Positions 30,147 through 40,049 of a stretch of 64,000 nt of DNA are shown piece after piece; position 1 is the stretch's first letter, and the number at the start of each line of letters is the position of its first letter. Source of the DNA: CAZCAC01 sp964496575 (GTDB lineage: Bacteria > Planctomycetota > UBA1135 > GCA-002686595); NCBI GenBank assembly GCA_964496575.1, contig CAZCAC010000042.1, positions 1 through 64,000 on the forward strand. Direction: 5' to 3'. The notes under the pieces are model-generated. The model did no database searches. It had not been told where the DNA came from and saw nothing but the letters and a program-made list of their open reading frames with translations. Both the position numbers and the translations under genes were made by a program.

Positions 30147-33100
30147 GCGCCTCCCCCGAAGTGGCCTCGAACCCGGGAGCCGAGCGGGTCGAGGAGCTGG
30201 AGCCGTTCGAACGGTTGCTGAACCAGCTCTCGAGGCGGCGCGAGATCGCCGCGGGCGGCCTGTGGGGCAGTGCGCAGGCGCTCCTGCTCGCGGCCCTGGT
30301 GCGTCGCCGCGGCGAGCCGTGGGTGGTGATCCTCTCCTCCGACGCCGAGGCGCGCAGCTTCGCCGAGGACCTCCAGGCCTTCGGTGCCGCGCCCGAGTGG
30401 TTTCCCGCGCGGGAGGCGTTCGCCGCCGACTCGAAGAAGATCCGCGCGGACCTCTTCAACATGCGCCAGCGCTTGCAGGTCGCACAGAGGCTGGTCGGCC
30501 CGCCGGAGCAGCGCCCCCGCCTGCTGATCACCTCGCTGCTGGCCATGCTCCAGCCGATCCCCAACGCCAGCGACATCGAGAAGGAGTTCCTCGCGCTGGC
30601 GATCGGCGAGCGGCTCAACATCGAGCACCTGCTGAAGCGGCTGGTCAAGGGAGGCTTCGAGCGAACGCCACTGGTCGAGGCCCCGGGTGAGGTCAGCCTG
30701 CGCGGCGATATCCTCGACGTCTATCCGTTCGCCAGCGACCTCCCGCTGCGCATCGAGCTGTTCGACGAGGAGGTCGAGTCGCTCCGCACCTTCGACCCCG
30801 TCGACCAGCGCAGCGTCGAGTCGATGCGCGAGACGGAGGTGTGCCTGGCCAACGACGCGGCCACGAGCGAGGACGAAGGGCACATCGAGCCGGTCCGGGT
30901 ACTCGCCCCAACTGCCTGCGTGGTCGAGATCGAGCCGCTGCGCATCGAGGACATCGCCGGCGGCCTCCGGATCCAGCGCGCGGAGTTCGCCCAGGCACTG
31001 ATGCACCTCGAGAGCGCGAAGTCGGCGCGCAAGCACCTCACCCTGCAGAGCTTGCCGGCGAGCTCGGTCAACTTCGATACGCGCTCGGTCCAGCGCCTGG
31101 CGGTCGGCATGGCGGAGGCGCCCGCCGCGCTGCGCGAGGTCGCCGAGGACGGCACCGAAGTCGTCGTCTACTGCCAGACCGAGGCCGAGGCGGAGCGCTT
31201 CGAGGGACTGGTTCACGAGCGGGGCGGAGTCCCGGAGCTCTCCGTGCGCGTCGGCGGCGTCGGCCGGGGCTTCCAGCTCCCCGGCGCACGCCTCCTGGTG
31301 ATCAACCACCGCGAGCTGGTCGGCATCGTCGGACGGCGGCGCGTCAAGTCGAGCAAGGGCACGCACCGGACGCGGGCCCTCCAGTCCTTCTTCGAGCTGA
31401 AGATCGGCGACCTCGTCGTCCACGCGGTCCATGGGCTGGCGCGCTTCCAGGGCCTGTCGATGATGGAGCGCGGCGAGGGCACGGAGGAGCACCTGCACCT
31501 CGTCTTCGCCGAGAGTGTCGCGCTGTACGTCCCCGTCTCACGCATCGACGTGGTGCAGCGCTACATCGGCACCGGCGCGGTCGAGCCGCCGCTCGACAAG
31601 ATCGGCAGCCAGAGCTTCCGCAAGCGCAAGGAGAAGGTGCAGCGCGCGCTGTACGACCTGGCCAGCGAGCTGCTCGAGGTGCACGCGCGCCGCTCGATGA
31701 AGCAGCGGGAGCCGTGGGGCGGCGATGATGAGCTGGTCTCGCAGATGCTCGCGGAGTTCCCCTTCGTGGAGACCGCGGATCAGGTCACGACCGACGCGGA
31801 GGTGGCGAACGACCTCGCGCGACCACGGCCGATGGATCGCCTGATCTGCGGCGACGTCGGCTTCGGCAAGACCGAGCTGGCGATCCGCGCGGCGTTCCGG
31901 GTGGTCAACGGGGGCGGGAAGGTCACGGTGCTGGTGCCGACGACGGTGCTGGCGCAGCAGCACTACGACACCTTTCGCGAGCGGCTCGCGGATTTCCCGG
32001 TGGTGATCGAGATGCTCTCGCGCTACGTCACTCCGAAGGTGCGCAAGGAGATCATCGAACGAGTGAAGCACGGCGGGGTGGATATCCTGATCGGGACGCA
32101 CCGCTTGCTGTCCAAGGACGTGACCTTCTCCGAGCTCGGCCTGGTGATCGTCGACGAGGAGCAGCGCTTCGGCGTCACGCACAAGGAGCACTTCAAGAAG
32201 CTGCGGGCCGAGGTCGATCTTCTGACGTTGACCGCCACACCGATTCCCAGGACGTTGCACATGTCCCTGTCGGGAGTCCGCGACATCTCCGCGCTGACGG
32301 TCCCGCCGGACGGCCGCCAGGAGATCGACACGGTGCTGACCTACGTCGAGGAGGAGGACGAGATCCGCGAGGCGATCCTGCGGGAGAAGAACCGCGGCGG
32401 CCAGGTCTTCTACCTGCACAACCGGGTGCAGTCGATCGAGGCGGTGGCGCAGTACCTGCAGCGGCTGGTGCCGGAGTGCTCGTACGCGATCGGCCACGGC
32501 CAGATGGGCGGCCACGAGCTGGAGAAGGTGATGCGGATCTTCACCCGCGGCGGCGTGGACGTGCTGGTGGCGACGACGATCATCGAGAGCGGCCTGGACG
32601 TGCCGGCGGCGGGCACGATCATCGTGCACGACGCGGATCGGTTCGGGTTGAGCGAGCTGCACCAGCTGCGCGGGCGGGTGGGCCGTGGCCAGCAGAAGGG
32701 GTATTGCTACCTCCTGATCGAGAAGTTCAAGCCGATCCGGGACGTCGCTCGCGAGCGGCTGAAGGCGCTGGAGGAGATGAACCAGCTCGGCGCAGGATTC
32801 CAGATCTCGATGAAGGACCTGGAGATCCGCGGTGCGGGGAACGTGCTCGGCCCGCAGCAGTCGGGGCACATCGGGGCGGTCGGTTACGACCTCTACTGTC
32901 GCCTGCTGAAGGCGACCGTGGACCGCCTGCAGGACGGCGCGACGCTGGAGGAGGTGACGCGCGAGGATCCGACCGAGATCGGCGCGGAGCTCGAGCTGGG
33001 ACTCGCGGCATTCCTGCCGCACGAGTGGATTCCGTCGCCCGATGCGCGGCTCGGGGTCCTGCGGGAGCTGGCCGCGATGCACGGAGAGGGCGAGTTCACC

Positions 33101-33394
33101 GAGGCGGAGGCGGGCCTTCGCGATCGTTTCGGGAGGGTGCCGGAGGCCGCGCGCAACCTGCTTCGTCTCTTCCGGCTGAAGGTCCGCCTGGAGGGCTGCT
33201 CGATCACTCGCCTCGCGTGGCAGGGCGATTGTTATCTCATCGAGTTCTCCGATCGGGTCGCGCTCGAGGAGTTGTTCGCCGGGAAGCGAGTCGACCTCAG
33301 GCCGATCCGGACGGGGGTGGCGCACCTGCGCACGCCCAGGAGGTGCAAGAGCGGCGCGCAGGCGCTGGAGTGGTTCGAGGGATTGCTGGGCTGA
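30143..33394 (+). CDS. mfd: Transcription-repair coupling factor Mfd
   Basis: The 1,083-residue protein has the Mfd domain order. A UvrB-like N-terminal region holds residues 25-320, and the RNA-polymerase-interacting CarD-like domain lies near residue 413 (FELKIGDLVVHAVHGLARF). The helicase has Walker A CGDVGFGKTE near residue 569, a DEEQ box in IVDEEQRFGV near 670, the TATPIPRTL motif, and the RecG-like translocation motif ending in LRGRVGRGQ. A C-terminal TRCF domain with PHEWIPSPDARL follows. Mfd removes stalled RNA polymerase and recruits UvrA. The GTG start at 30143 is fixed by the four-base overlap with rnc; the longer frame from 29225 would cover rnc in another phase. Confidence 0.96.
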   Translation: MSASPEVASNPGAERVEELEPFERLLNQLSRRREIAAGGLWGSAQALLLAALVRRRGEPWVVILSSDAEARSFAEDLQAFGAAPEWFPAREAFAADSKKIRADLFNMRQRLQVAQRLVGPPEQRPRLLITSLLAMLQPIPNASDIEKEFLALAIGERLNIEHLLKRLVKGGFERTPLVEAPGEVSLRGDILDVYPFASDLPLRIELFDEEVESLRTFDPVDQRSVESMRETEVCLANDAATSEDEGHIEPVRVLAPTACVVEIEPLRIEDIAGGLRIQRAEFAQALMHLESAKSARKHLTLQSLPASSVNFDTRSVQRLAVGMAEAPAALREVAEDGTEVVVYCQTEAEAERFEGLVHERGGVPELSVRVGGVGRGFQLPGARLLVINHRELVGIVGRRRVKSSKGTHRTRALQSFFELKIGDLVVHAVHGLARFQGLSMMERGEGTEEHLHLVFAESVALYVPVSRIDVVQRYIGTGAVEPPLDKIGSQSFRKRKEKVQRALYDLASELLEVHARRSMKQREPWGGDDELVSQMLAEFPFVETADQVTTDAEVANDLARPRPMDRLICGDVGFGKTELAIRAAFRVVNGGGKVTVLVPTTVLAQQHYDTFRERLADFPVVIEMLSRYVTPKVRKEIIERVKHGGVDILIGTHRLLSKDVTFSELGLVIVDEEQRFGVTHKEHFKKLRAEVDLLTLTATPIPRTLHMSLSGVRDISALTVPPDGRQEIDTVLTYVEEEDEIREAILREKNRGGQVFYLHNRVQSIEAVAQYLQRLVPECSYAIGHGQMGGHELEKVMRIFTRGGVDVLVATTIIESGLDVPAAGTIIVHDADRFGLSELHQLRGRVGRGQQKGYCYLLIEKFKPIRDVARERLKALEEMNQLGAGFQISMKDLEIRGAGNVLGPQQSGHIGAVGYDLYCRLLKATVDRLQDGATLEEVTREDPTEIGAELELGLAAFLPHEWIPSPDARLGVLRELAAMHGEGEFTEAEAGLRDRFGRVPEAARNLLRLFRLKVRLEGCSITRLAWQGDCYLIEFSDRVALEELFAGKRVDLRPIRTGVAHLRTPRRCKSGAQALEWFEGLLG

Positions 33395-33552
33395 AGGACG
33401 GGGCGAGGCGCGCGGTTGGCAGACGGGTGTCTGGCCGGGGGACGGGGTGTTCGGGGAAGGCGGATGGGGAGGACCCGGTGCCGGCGTGGCGTTCGCCGCA
33501 GGCGAACGGAACGCCCCCCTATCGCGAACAACACCAACCAGACAGACGACGA

Positions 33553-33580
33553 CCCCGATCCGGCAAAAGACCGGCCGGGG
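33553..33580. terminator. Hairpin between mfd and the thioredoxin-like gene, A-rich loop
   Basis: CCCCG-at-CCGG pairs with CCGG-c-CGGGG around a CAAAAGA loop. It lies downstream of both convergent genes (mfd ends at 33394, the minus-strand gene at 33610). A separate perfect hairpin occurs at 33490-33508. A terminator function is inferred from position. Confidence 0.45.
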
Positions 33581-33609
33581 CCGATGAACCAGCTCACCCC
33601 TCCAGAGAC

Positions 33610-34584
33610 TCAGGAAGAGCGCACGATCGCCCGCGCCTTCTCGGCGGTCGGCGTATCCGGGTAGCTCTTCATGATCTTCTCGCAGATCTGTCGCCCCTTC
33701 TCGCGGCTCGCCTTCTTGCCCTTGGCCATCTCCTTCTTGGCCTTCTTCAGCATCGACCAGGCCTTCAGGTCGTCCTTGGCCTCGGGGTCCTTCCCGATCG
33801 CCTTGGCCTTGGCCTTGGCCTCGGCCACTCGCGGATACCCGTTGTACAGATCGACGATCTTCTCCAGCGAATCGACGGCGCTGCCATAGTTCCCCTTCCC
33901 CGCGGCGGCGATCGCACCGTCGAAGCGGTTCTTGAAGCTGGACTCGATCGCCTCCTTCGCCGCGATCAGCTGCTCGTCCGAGGCATTCTTCTCCAGCATC
34001 GACGCGATCGACTTCCACGCCTTGCCAAGGTCCTTCTTCTCGATCGCCTTGTTGATGCTCGAGTACTGCCGTCCCTCCAGCTTGGGAATCAACACCGCGC
34101 GCTTCAGCGCCTCGACGATCGCGGCCTCGGGGTGGCGCTCGCGACTGAGCACGTTCCCTTCCGGACCGACCAGGACCACCGTGGGGAAGCCGTTGACGCC
34201 GTAGGCGTCGTCCGCCGATCCGCCCTTGACCATGGCTATCGGGTACTGCGCTCCGGTGGAAGAGAGGCTCTTCTCGACCAGCGCGGCACTTTCGTTGGTC
34301 ACGCCAACGATGACCAGGCCCTGCTCCGAGTACTTCTCGTGAAGCTCGTTGAGGTCAGGGACCATGGACTTGCAGGGGCCTCACCAGGTGCGCCAGAAAT
34401 CGAGCAGCACGACCCGACCGCGCAGGTCGGCCAGGGTGGAGGCGCCCTCGGGGAAGTTCCGCCACTCGGCGATCTCGAAGTCGGGTGCTTCCTGCCCGAT
34501 CGAGGCGCCGCCGCGGGGCGCGGAGGCGAAGCCGCAAGCGATGCCGGCGGCGACGAGGAGGGTGCTGAGGAGGGTGACTTTCAT
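33610..34584 (-). CDS. Secreted thioredoxin-like (TlpA/redoxin) selenoprotein, WUGPCK
   Basis: The gene is one frame from 34584 to 33610, interrupted only by a TGA at 34381-34383. The sequence around it reads LLDFWRTW-[TGA]-GPCKSMVPDL. In thioredoxin-fold proteins this motif is WCGPCK, so the TGA stands exactly where the first active-site Cys belongs and is best read as selenocysteine at residue 68 of 324. The downstream domain continues normally with VGVTNES, the cis-Pro motif GFPTVVLVGPEG, and a long Lys/Ala-rich helical C-terminus. An N-terminal signal peptide (MKVTLLSTLLVAAGIACGF) implies export. The protein may act as a thiol/peroxide-type reductase. A pseudogene is unlikely, because the frame and motifs are intact on both sides. 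A SECIS was not clear: GGUC lies at +18 to +21, but its stem is weak. Confidence 0.85.
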
Positions 34585-34847
34585 GGGTCGGGCGCCCGAA
34601 GCGGCGCCTGAGGGTGGGAATCGGGTTCCGGGGCCCCCCCGCCGGGCCGGCGAGGGACTCTCGCGGGTATACGACACCGGCGGCCCGGACGGGACCGTTC
34701 AGATCTCGAGAATGGACGGCGGACGTGCCGGGCGGCCGCGGAAGGAGACCCCGCCAGGGCGAAGGTCTCCGCGGCGGCCTTGATGCGGGCCCGATTCGAG
34801 GGGAAGATCTCGGCGAGTCGACCCGCCAGGCCCACGCCGCCAGAAGC

Positions 34848-36128
34848 ATGAGACGCCTCCCTCACCTCCCGCTCGCCCTCTTCCTCCTGATCCCGTGCTC
34901 CGGGTGGGCCCAGGACAGCGCGAATGTCTACGGCCCCGCCGACGCGGAGGGCTACCAGCTGCTCGATCGGGTGGAGATCGTCGCCAACACCGACTCGGTC
35001 ACCCGACTGAGGCTCCAGCGCATCATCAAGCGCAACCTCGCCCTGGCGGAGGTCACCACGGAGGAGGAGTTCCAGGTGGTCCAGACCCAGACGATCCGCC
35101 AGCAGGTTCAGCACCTGCTGATGCGCCAGGCCGGCGAGGACCTCGGATTCGACCCGGAGGTGGTCCAGCACCGGGCGCGGGAGCTCTATCGGGATCGCGT
35201 CGATCGGACCGGCGGGGTGAGCGACATGCTCGCCCAGCTCCGGGCCGAGGACTCCACCCAGGTCGAGGAGCAGGAGGAGATCGAAGGTGAGCTCTACACC
35301 TCCACCTGGCGCCGCGCAGTCCTGGGGCAGGACGCGGGACCGGGGGGACGCCCCGCCGCGGATCGTTTCGTCCGGCCGGGGACCAAGCGACGCGTCTGGG
35401 AGCGAATGCGCAAGACCGGGGACAAGATCGAGCTCCTGCGCGAGGTCGGGGCCCAGCCCGCCAGCTACGAGCTGCAGATCCTCCTGCTCGCCGGCCAGAT
35501 GTTCGCCGGAGGCGTGCGCGAGGCCCGGGACAAGGCGCTCGAGTTTCATCAGGCCCTCGAAGAGGGGGTGATCGACTGGGAGCAGGCGATCGCGGAGGGG
35601 GCGCTGCGGAACCGCGGCCTGACCGGTCCGCTCGACCGGGAGATGATCGCGCGGGGCCTCGATCCGGGGGACGGCTCGCTGCTCCAGTTCGTGCTGGAGG
35701 GGGACACCGAGGCGCTCTCGGCGGTCCTCCCCTACCCGCTGGCCAACCCGGCCACCGGCGAGATCCAGATCCAAGGTTTCGCGATCTACCGGCTCCTCGG
35801 GAGCCAGCCGGCGCAGGTCCCCGGGTTCACCGAGCCGGGAGTCCAGAAGGAGCTGACCGCGAACCTCCAGTGGGCGCGCGACAACGAGCGCTTCATGATC
35901 GCCCTGAACGAGCTCGAGGCCTCCGCCTACGTCTGGTACCCGGGGATCGAGGAGGAGCGCGAGGCCCAGAAGGCCCAGATCGCCGAACAGGAGCGGGCGA
36001 TCCTCGAGACGCGCGAGGAGAACGCGGAGCGGGAGAAGGCGCGGAAGGCGGCCGAGGAGGAGAAGGAGCCGCCGGCGGAGGAGCCTCCCGCCGAGGAGGA
36101 GCCGCCGCCGACCGGGGAAGGCACCTGA
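34848..36128 (+). CDS. SurA-like periplasmic protein with Glu-rich C-terminus
   Basis: The product (426 residues) begins with a signal peptide (MRRLPHLPLALFLLIPCSGW, then AQDS). Residues 30-150 resemble the SurA N-terminal chaperone domain: DRVEIVANTDSVTRLRLQRI, a long helix, QQVQHLLMRQAGEDLG and HRARELYRDRVDR. No parvulin peptidyl-prolyl isomerase core (FxxxA, QxFxxP) is recognisable; the middle part (VIDWEQAIAEGALRNRG) is divergent. The last 60 residues are a coiled-coil-like Glu/Lys/Pro tail. A periplasmic folding factor is the best guess. Start at 34848 is set by the signal peptide; the frame from 34614 is longer without support. It is divergent from the selenoprotein gene. Confidence 0.7.
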   Translation: MRRLPHLPLALFLLIPCSGWAQDSANVYGPADAEGYQLLDRVEIVANTDSVTRLRLQRIIKRNLALAEVTTEEEFQVVQTQTIRQQVQHLLMRQAGEDLGFDPEVVQHRARELYRDRVDRTGGVSDMLAQLRAEDSTQVEEQEEIEGELYTSTWRRAVLGQDAGPGGRPAADRFVRPGTKRRVWERMRKTGDKIELLREVGAQPASYELQILLLAGQMFAGGVREARDKALEFHQALEEGVIDWEQAIAEGALRNRGLTGPLDREMIARGLDPGDGSLLQFVLEGDTEALSAVLPYPLANPATGEIQIQGFAIYRLLGSQPAQVPGFTEPGVQKELTANLQWARDNERFMIALNELEASAYVWYPGIEEEREAQKAQIAEQERAILETREENAEREKARKAAEEEKEPPAEEPPAEEEPPPTGEGT

Positions 36129-36137
36129 TTCACGCGC

Positions 36138-37832
36138 CTAGTCGCAGAAGGTCGCGCTCAGCGCGTCGGTGAGGTTGAAGGCGTAGCCACCGGGTCCCGC
36201 CGGGTCGCGGTACCAGAACTGGAAGTTCCAGGTATCGCCGGCCTGGACCTCTCCGGCGCCTCCCGACATCGGCGGAGCGGAGTAGTCGATCGGGCGGGAG
36301 GCCTCGCCGGCGGCATCGGTCTTCATCGCCGGGCTGAGACGGAACAGGCCGATCCCGCCAGGGGCGACGCACATGTATCCGTCGCCGAAGGGATTCTGCT
36401 GCTGCGCGGGCCCGTAGAAGAAGAGACCGAACTGGTCGGGTGGCGCCTGGGTCACCTTCAGCACGAGGTCGTTGGCGGAGAAGCTGAGCGTGCCTTGGGA
36501 GCGCAGGAGTGCGCCGGAGCCGACCGAGTTGGGCGCGGTCGAGCAGTAGACAGTCGGATCGGCGCACTGCTGGCTGTAGACGTAGACCGCGCCCCAGCGA
36601 TCCGGACCGATGGTCTCGCCCGGCTGGCAGAACGCGAACTCGGGCAGTCCGTCGCCGTCCAGATCTCCGCAGCCGGTAACCGCCTCACCCAGCAGGTGCC
36701 AGGCCGAGTCGCCGATCGCCTCCCACAGGACGCTGCCGTCCTGGCCCGAGTAGATCACCGCCCGCCCCGCGTGATCGCCATTCGAGTTCGCTTCCGGAGC
36801 ACCGACGAATACGTCGTCGTGCCCGTCGCCGTCGATGTCGCCGACTCCGGCCAGCTTCGTGCCGAACCCCTCCTCCCCGGAGCTCCCGTAGAAGCGGTGG
36901 ATCTCTCGGCCATCCGCGGTGGAGAGGACGGTCACGGCTCCCGAGTTGTGGTACGGGTAGTCGTGCCACTGATCGCCGACGAGCAGGTCCTCGACACCGT
37001 CCCCGTCGACATCTCCGGCGGAGTCGATCTGGTCCACGTATCTGGTGAAGTGAACGTTCCCGAGGAACTCCCGGATAAGAGATCCGTCCACCCCGGAGAG
37101 GAGCCACACGTAACCGACGCCGGCCGAGGAATCCCAGCCTCCGGCGGCGAAGTCCTCGATCCCATCGCCGTCGAGGTCTCCGAGCCCCGTGACGCCGCGA
37201 CCGAGCGTGTCGATCGATTCGACACCGGGCACGGAGTACAGGTACGTGCCGTGCTGTCCGGAGATGACCCGAACTGCGCCGGCGCGTACCGTCACCTCGC
37301 CGTCCGGCTCGCCGATGAGGAAGTCGTCATGGCCGTCTCCGTCGACGTCGCCGAGGGCGTCCAGACTGAAGCCGAACAGCCCCGCGTGCGTCTCCCCTTC
37401 CAGCTGGTACAGCATCGCACCCGTCTGGCCGGAGAAGACATCGACGCGACCGACCCTCTCGTCGGGCCAGATGTCGAAGTAGGGATCGGCCACGGCGAAG
37501 TCGTCGAAGCCGTCATTGTCGACGTCCCCGACCCCGGCGACCGGCCACCCGAAGTCGGCGGAGGTGTCGGGATCGGAGTTGAGGATGTGGTGCAGGAGGC
37601 TGCCGTCCAGACCCGAGTAGACGCGCACGTATCCCTGCTTGCCGGTCGAGCCCACGACCAGGTCGGGAAGACCGTCCGCGTTCACGTCCCCCGCGTTCGC
37701 CAGCGCCGAGCCGAAGCCCATGTAGTCGACTTCGCAGGGCAGCTTGCGCAGGAGCTTCTGGGCGTGGACCGTGCCGCAGAGGATGAGTGCAACGAGGACG
37801 AGACGAGTGAGGCGAGCGGAGGTCGTGATCAT
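36138..37832 (-). CDS. Secreted FG-GAP repeat protein with C-terminal WYRDP module
   Basis: A signal peptide (MITTSARLTRLVLVALILCG) precedes about seven FG-GAP/integrin-alpha-type repeats, each with a Ca-binding-like motif such as GDVNADGLPDLVVG, GDVDGDGHDDFLIGEP or GDLDGDGIEDFAAGG. These fold into a beta-propeller. The last 145 residues form the shared module: VYCSTAPNSVGSGALL, GLFFYGPAQ, then NFQFWYRDPAGPGGY and the ending TFCD. Integrin-like propellers bind ligands or surfaces; surface or extracellular adhesion is inferred. The gene converges with the SurA-like gene (nine bases between stops) and diverges from the beta-helix gene that carries the same C-terminal module. Confidence 0.88.
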   Translation of the reverse strand: MITTSARLTRLVLVALILCGTVHAQKLLRKLPCEVDYMGFGSALANAGDVNADGLPDLVVGSTGKQGYVRVYSGLDGSLLHHILNSDPDTSADFGWPVAGVGDVDNDGFDDFAVADPYFDIWPDERVGRVDVFSGQTGAMLYQLEGETHAGLFGFSLDALGDVDGDGHDDFLIGEPDGEVTVRAGAVRVISGQHGTYLYSVPGVESIDTLGRGVTGLGDLDGDGIEDFAAGGWDSSAGVGYVWLLSGVDGSLIREFLGNVHFTRYVDQIDSAGDVDGDGVEDLLVGDQWHDYPYHNSGAVTVLSTADGREIHRFYGSSGEEGFGTKLAGVGDIDGDGHDDVFVGAPEANSNGDHAGRAVIYSGQDGSVLWEAIGDSAWHLLGEAVTGCGDLDGDGLPEFAFCQPGETIGPDRWGAVYVYSQQCADPTVYCSTAPNSVGSGALLRSQGTLSFSANDLVLKVTQAPPDQFGLFFYGPAQQQNPFGDGYMCVAPGGIGLFRLSPAMKTDAAGEASRPIDYSAPPMSGGAGEVQAGDTWNFQFWYRDPAGPGGYAFNLTDALSATFCD

Positions 37833-38023
37833 GGCGGGGGGCGTTGTCAGGATGTCGTCGGCGGTTTCGACGATGAGAGAGAGCGAGATCGCACACCGGG
37901 ACGAGGACTCCGATTGTACTTACCGGATTGACAATCGGGGGCTTCTGGCCGAGAATCCAGTTGGTCGCAGGGTTCGCCACGACCACTCGCAGCGCGCTGT
38001 CTCTCGAGGAGGAAGGACTGACA

Positions 38024-40030
38024 ATGAACCACACCATCGCCATCGTGACGCTCGGATGGAGCTTCTGCCTGCTCGCCCCGGTGGGAGCCTCTCACTCCGT
38101 TCCATCGAACACCCTCTACGTCGACGCCGACGCCCCGGCGGGAGGAAACGGATACTCCTGGGGGGGCGCGCTGCAGGACCTGCAGCCGGCGATCCAGCTG
38201 GCCTATTTCTCGGGCGGGACGATCACGGAGATCTGGGTGGCGGAAGGGACCTACAAGCCGTCCGCCTACCCTCCGGGCGGCGGGGGGAGCAAGACCTTCT
38301 GGATGGTCGACGGCCTCGCGATGTACGGCGGCTTCGCCGGGACCGAGACCAGCGTCGACCAGCGCGACATCGCTGCGCACCCGACGATCCTCAGCGGGGA
38401 CCTCGACGGGAACGACGACGGCACGCCCGGCAGTCTCGCCGACAACGCCTATCACGTGCTCCTCAACTCGGAGAGTGACTTCAGCTTCCGGCTCGACGGC
38501 TTCGAGGTCACGGGCGGGAATGCAGTCGGGGTCCAGTCCCTCGACATGGATGGAGGTGGCGTCAAAACCCTGCAGGTCGTCGACTTCGTGCTCTCGAGCT
38601 GCTGGATCCACCACAACCACGCCACCAACTTCGGGGGAGGCGTCCACATCGATGGCCCCATCACGACTCCCACCACGCTGGTCATCGAGGGTTGCACGAT
38701 CGAGTGGAACAGCGCCGGTCTGGGCGCGGCGGGCGTGGCGGCGGATACGGGCCGCCCGGCCTCCTCCATCGAGGTCACCGACTCCGCCTTCAGGTGGAAC
38801 CACTCGGAGGAGAACGTCGGCGGCGCCGACCTCCGGCAGTGGTTGGGCCATGCCCCCGTCGTCGTGAAGCGCTGCACATTCCTGGGGAACACCGGTGGGG
38901 TGGGTACGTACGCAGCTGGCGGTGGGGGGCTGAGAGTAAATGGACTCGTCACCGTCGCCGACTGCATCTTCGCGGGGAATCAGTCGATCGGAGGGGTCGG
39001 AGGGGGGCTGTCGGCTGCTCACCAGGCGTCGATCACGCAGTGCATCTTCTCCGCAAACCGGGCGAGCGAAGGCGGTGGGCTGCTCCTCGGTGCTGGGCCG
39101 GATACGCCGCGCTTCGACGTGGACGGCTGTTCCTTCACCGGGAACCAGGCCGTCTCCGAGGGCGGCGCGATCCACATCTTCCATTCCGACAACGTCACCA
39201 TCACGAACAGCATCCTCTGGGACAACCTCGCGCCCACCGATCCGGAGGTGGGCGCCGACCCCGGCTACAGCGCGGTGATCCAGTACTCCGACGTGAAGGG
39301 CGGCTGGGTCGGCACCGGCAACATCGACGCCGATCCTCTCTTCGTCGACCCGCTCGGACCCGACGGGGTCGCCGGCACGCTCGACGACGACCTGTCCCTG
39401 TCCCCGGGTTCCCCCTGCGTCGACGCGGGGTCGAACAGCGCGCTGCTGGAGGATGTCGCCGACCTCGACGAGGACGGGGACACGACCGAGCCCACGCCGC
39501 TCGATTTCGCCGGCGAGGTGCGGCGCACCGACGATCCGGGAACGGTCGATACCGGCGAAGGCGCCTCGCCCATCGTGGACCTGGGAGCGCTGGAACTGCC
39601 GGGCGGGTGCGGAACCGTGTCGGGCTACTGCGCCACCTCCCCCAACTCGGTGGGTCCAGGCGCCCTGATCTCCCACACCGGCAGCGCCAGCGTCTCCGCG
39701 GCCGACCTCGGGCTCCAGGCGGCCAGCTGCCCCCTGAACCAGTTCGGGCTCTTCTACTACGGCCAGGCGCAGCTCTCCTTGCCCTTCGGCAACGGCCTGC
39801 GCTGCGTGGGCGGTGGCGGCCACGGGATCTACCGCTTCGCCCCCGTCCAGACCGACGGCTTCGGCTTCGTCAGCATGCCGGTCGACTTCGGATCGCCGCC
39901 CGCGGGGAGCGGCCCCGGCGCCCTCCTCGCCTACGGGAACTGGAACTTCCAGTTCTGGTACCGCGATCCGGCCGGGGGCGGCGCCCAGTTCAACCTGAGC
40001 GGCGCCCTGAACGTGCTATTCTGCCCCTGA
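38024..40030 (+). CDS. Secreted right-handed parallel beta-helix protein with C-terminal WYRDP module
   Basis: The start at 38024 follows GAGGAGGAAGG and opens a signal peptide (MNHTIAIVTLGWSFCLLAPV). The N-terminal phrase NTLYVDADAPAGGNGYSWGG and the regular turns DGGGVKTLQ, NNFGGGVHI, GGGLLLGAG and SEGGAIHIF are typical of polymorphic-membrane-protein-type beta-helices. Family members are surface-exposed proteins or lyases; no catalytic residues are visible. The C-terminal ~130 residues are the shared module (GYCATSPNSVGPGALI ... QFWYRDPAGGGAQF ... LFCP). The mature protein is 668 residues less the signal. It is divergent from the FG-GAP gene and separated from it by 191 bp. Confidence 0.88.
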   Translation: MNHTIAIVTLGWSFCLLAPVGASHSVPSNTLYVDADAPAGGNGYSWGGALQDLQPAIQLAYFSGGTITEIWVAEGTYKPSAYPPGGGGSKTFWMVDGLAMYGGFAGTETSVDQRDIAAHPTILSGDLDGNDDGTPGSLADNAYHVLLNSESDFSFRLDGFEVTGGNAVGVQSLDMDGGGVKTLQVVDFVLSSCWIHHNHATNFGGGVHIDGPITTPTTLVIEGCTIEWNSAGLGAAGVAADTGRPASSIEVTDSAFRWNHSEENVGGADLRQWLGHAPVVVKRCTFLGNTGGVGTYAAGGGGLRVNGLVTVADCIFAGNQSIGGVGGGLSAAHQASITQCIFSANRASEGGGLLLGAGPDTPRFDVDGCSFTGNQAVSEGGAIHIFHSDNVTITNSILWDNLAPTDPEVGADPGYSAVIQYSDVKGGWVGTGNIDADPLFVDPLGPDGVAGTLDDDLSLSPGSPCVDAGSNSALLEDVADLDEDGDTTEPTPLDFAGEVRRTDDPGTVDTGEGASPIVDLGALELPGGCGTVSGYCATSPNSVGPGALISHTGSASVSAADLGLQAASCPLNQFGLFYYGQAQLSLPFGNGLRCVGGGGHGIYRFAPVQTDGFGFVSMPVDFGSPPAGSGPGALLAYGNWNFQFWYRDPAGGGAQFNLSGALNVLFCP

Positions 40031-40049
40031 TACGGTACCTGGTACCGTA
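40029..40049. repeat. Near-perfect palindrome overlapping a stop codon
   Basis: TACGGTACC-T-GGTACCGTA (40031-40049) directly follows the beta-helix stop. Its first 15 bases with the stop (GATACGGTACCTGGT, 40029-40043) recur exactly at 54724-54738, at the stop of the second selenoprotein gene. It might be a terminator or a protein-binding site. Confidence 0.6.

Noticed and set aside
34381..34383. Nonsense mutation / pseudogene explanation for the thioredoxin-like gene
   Set aside because: The stop lies exactly at the catalytic Cys position, both flanks are intact, and a second gene in the window has the same configuration.
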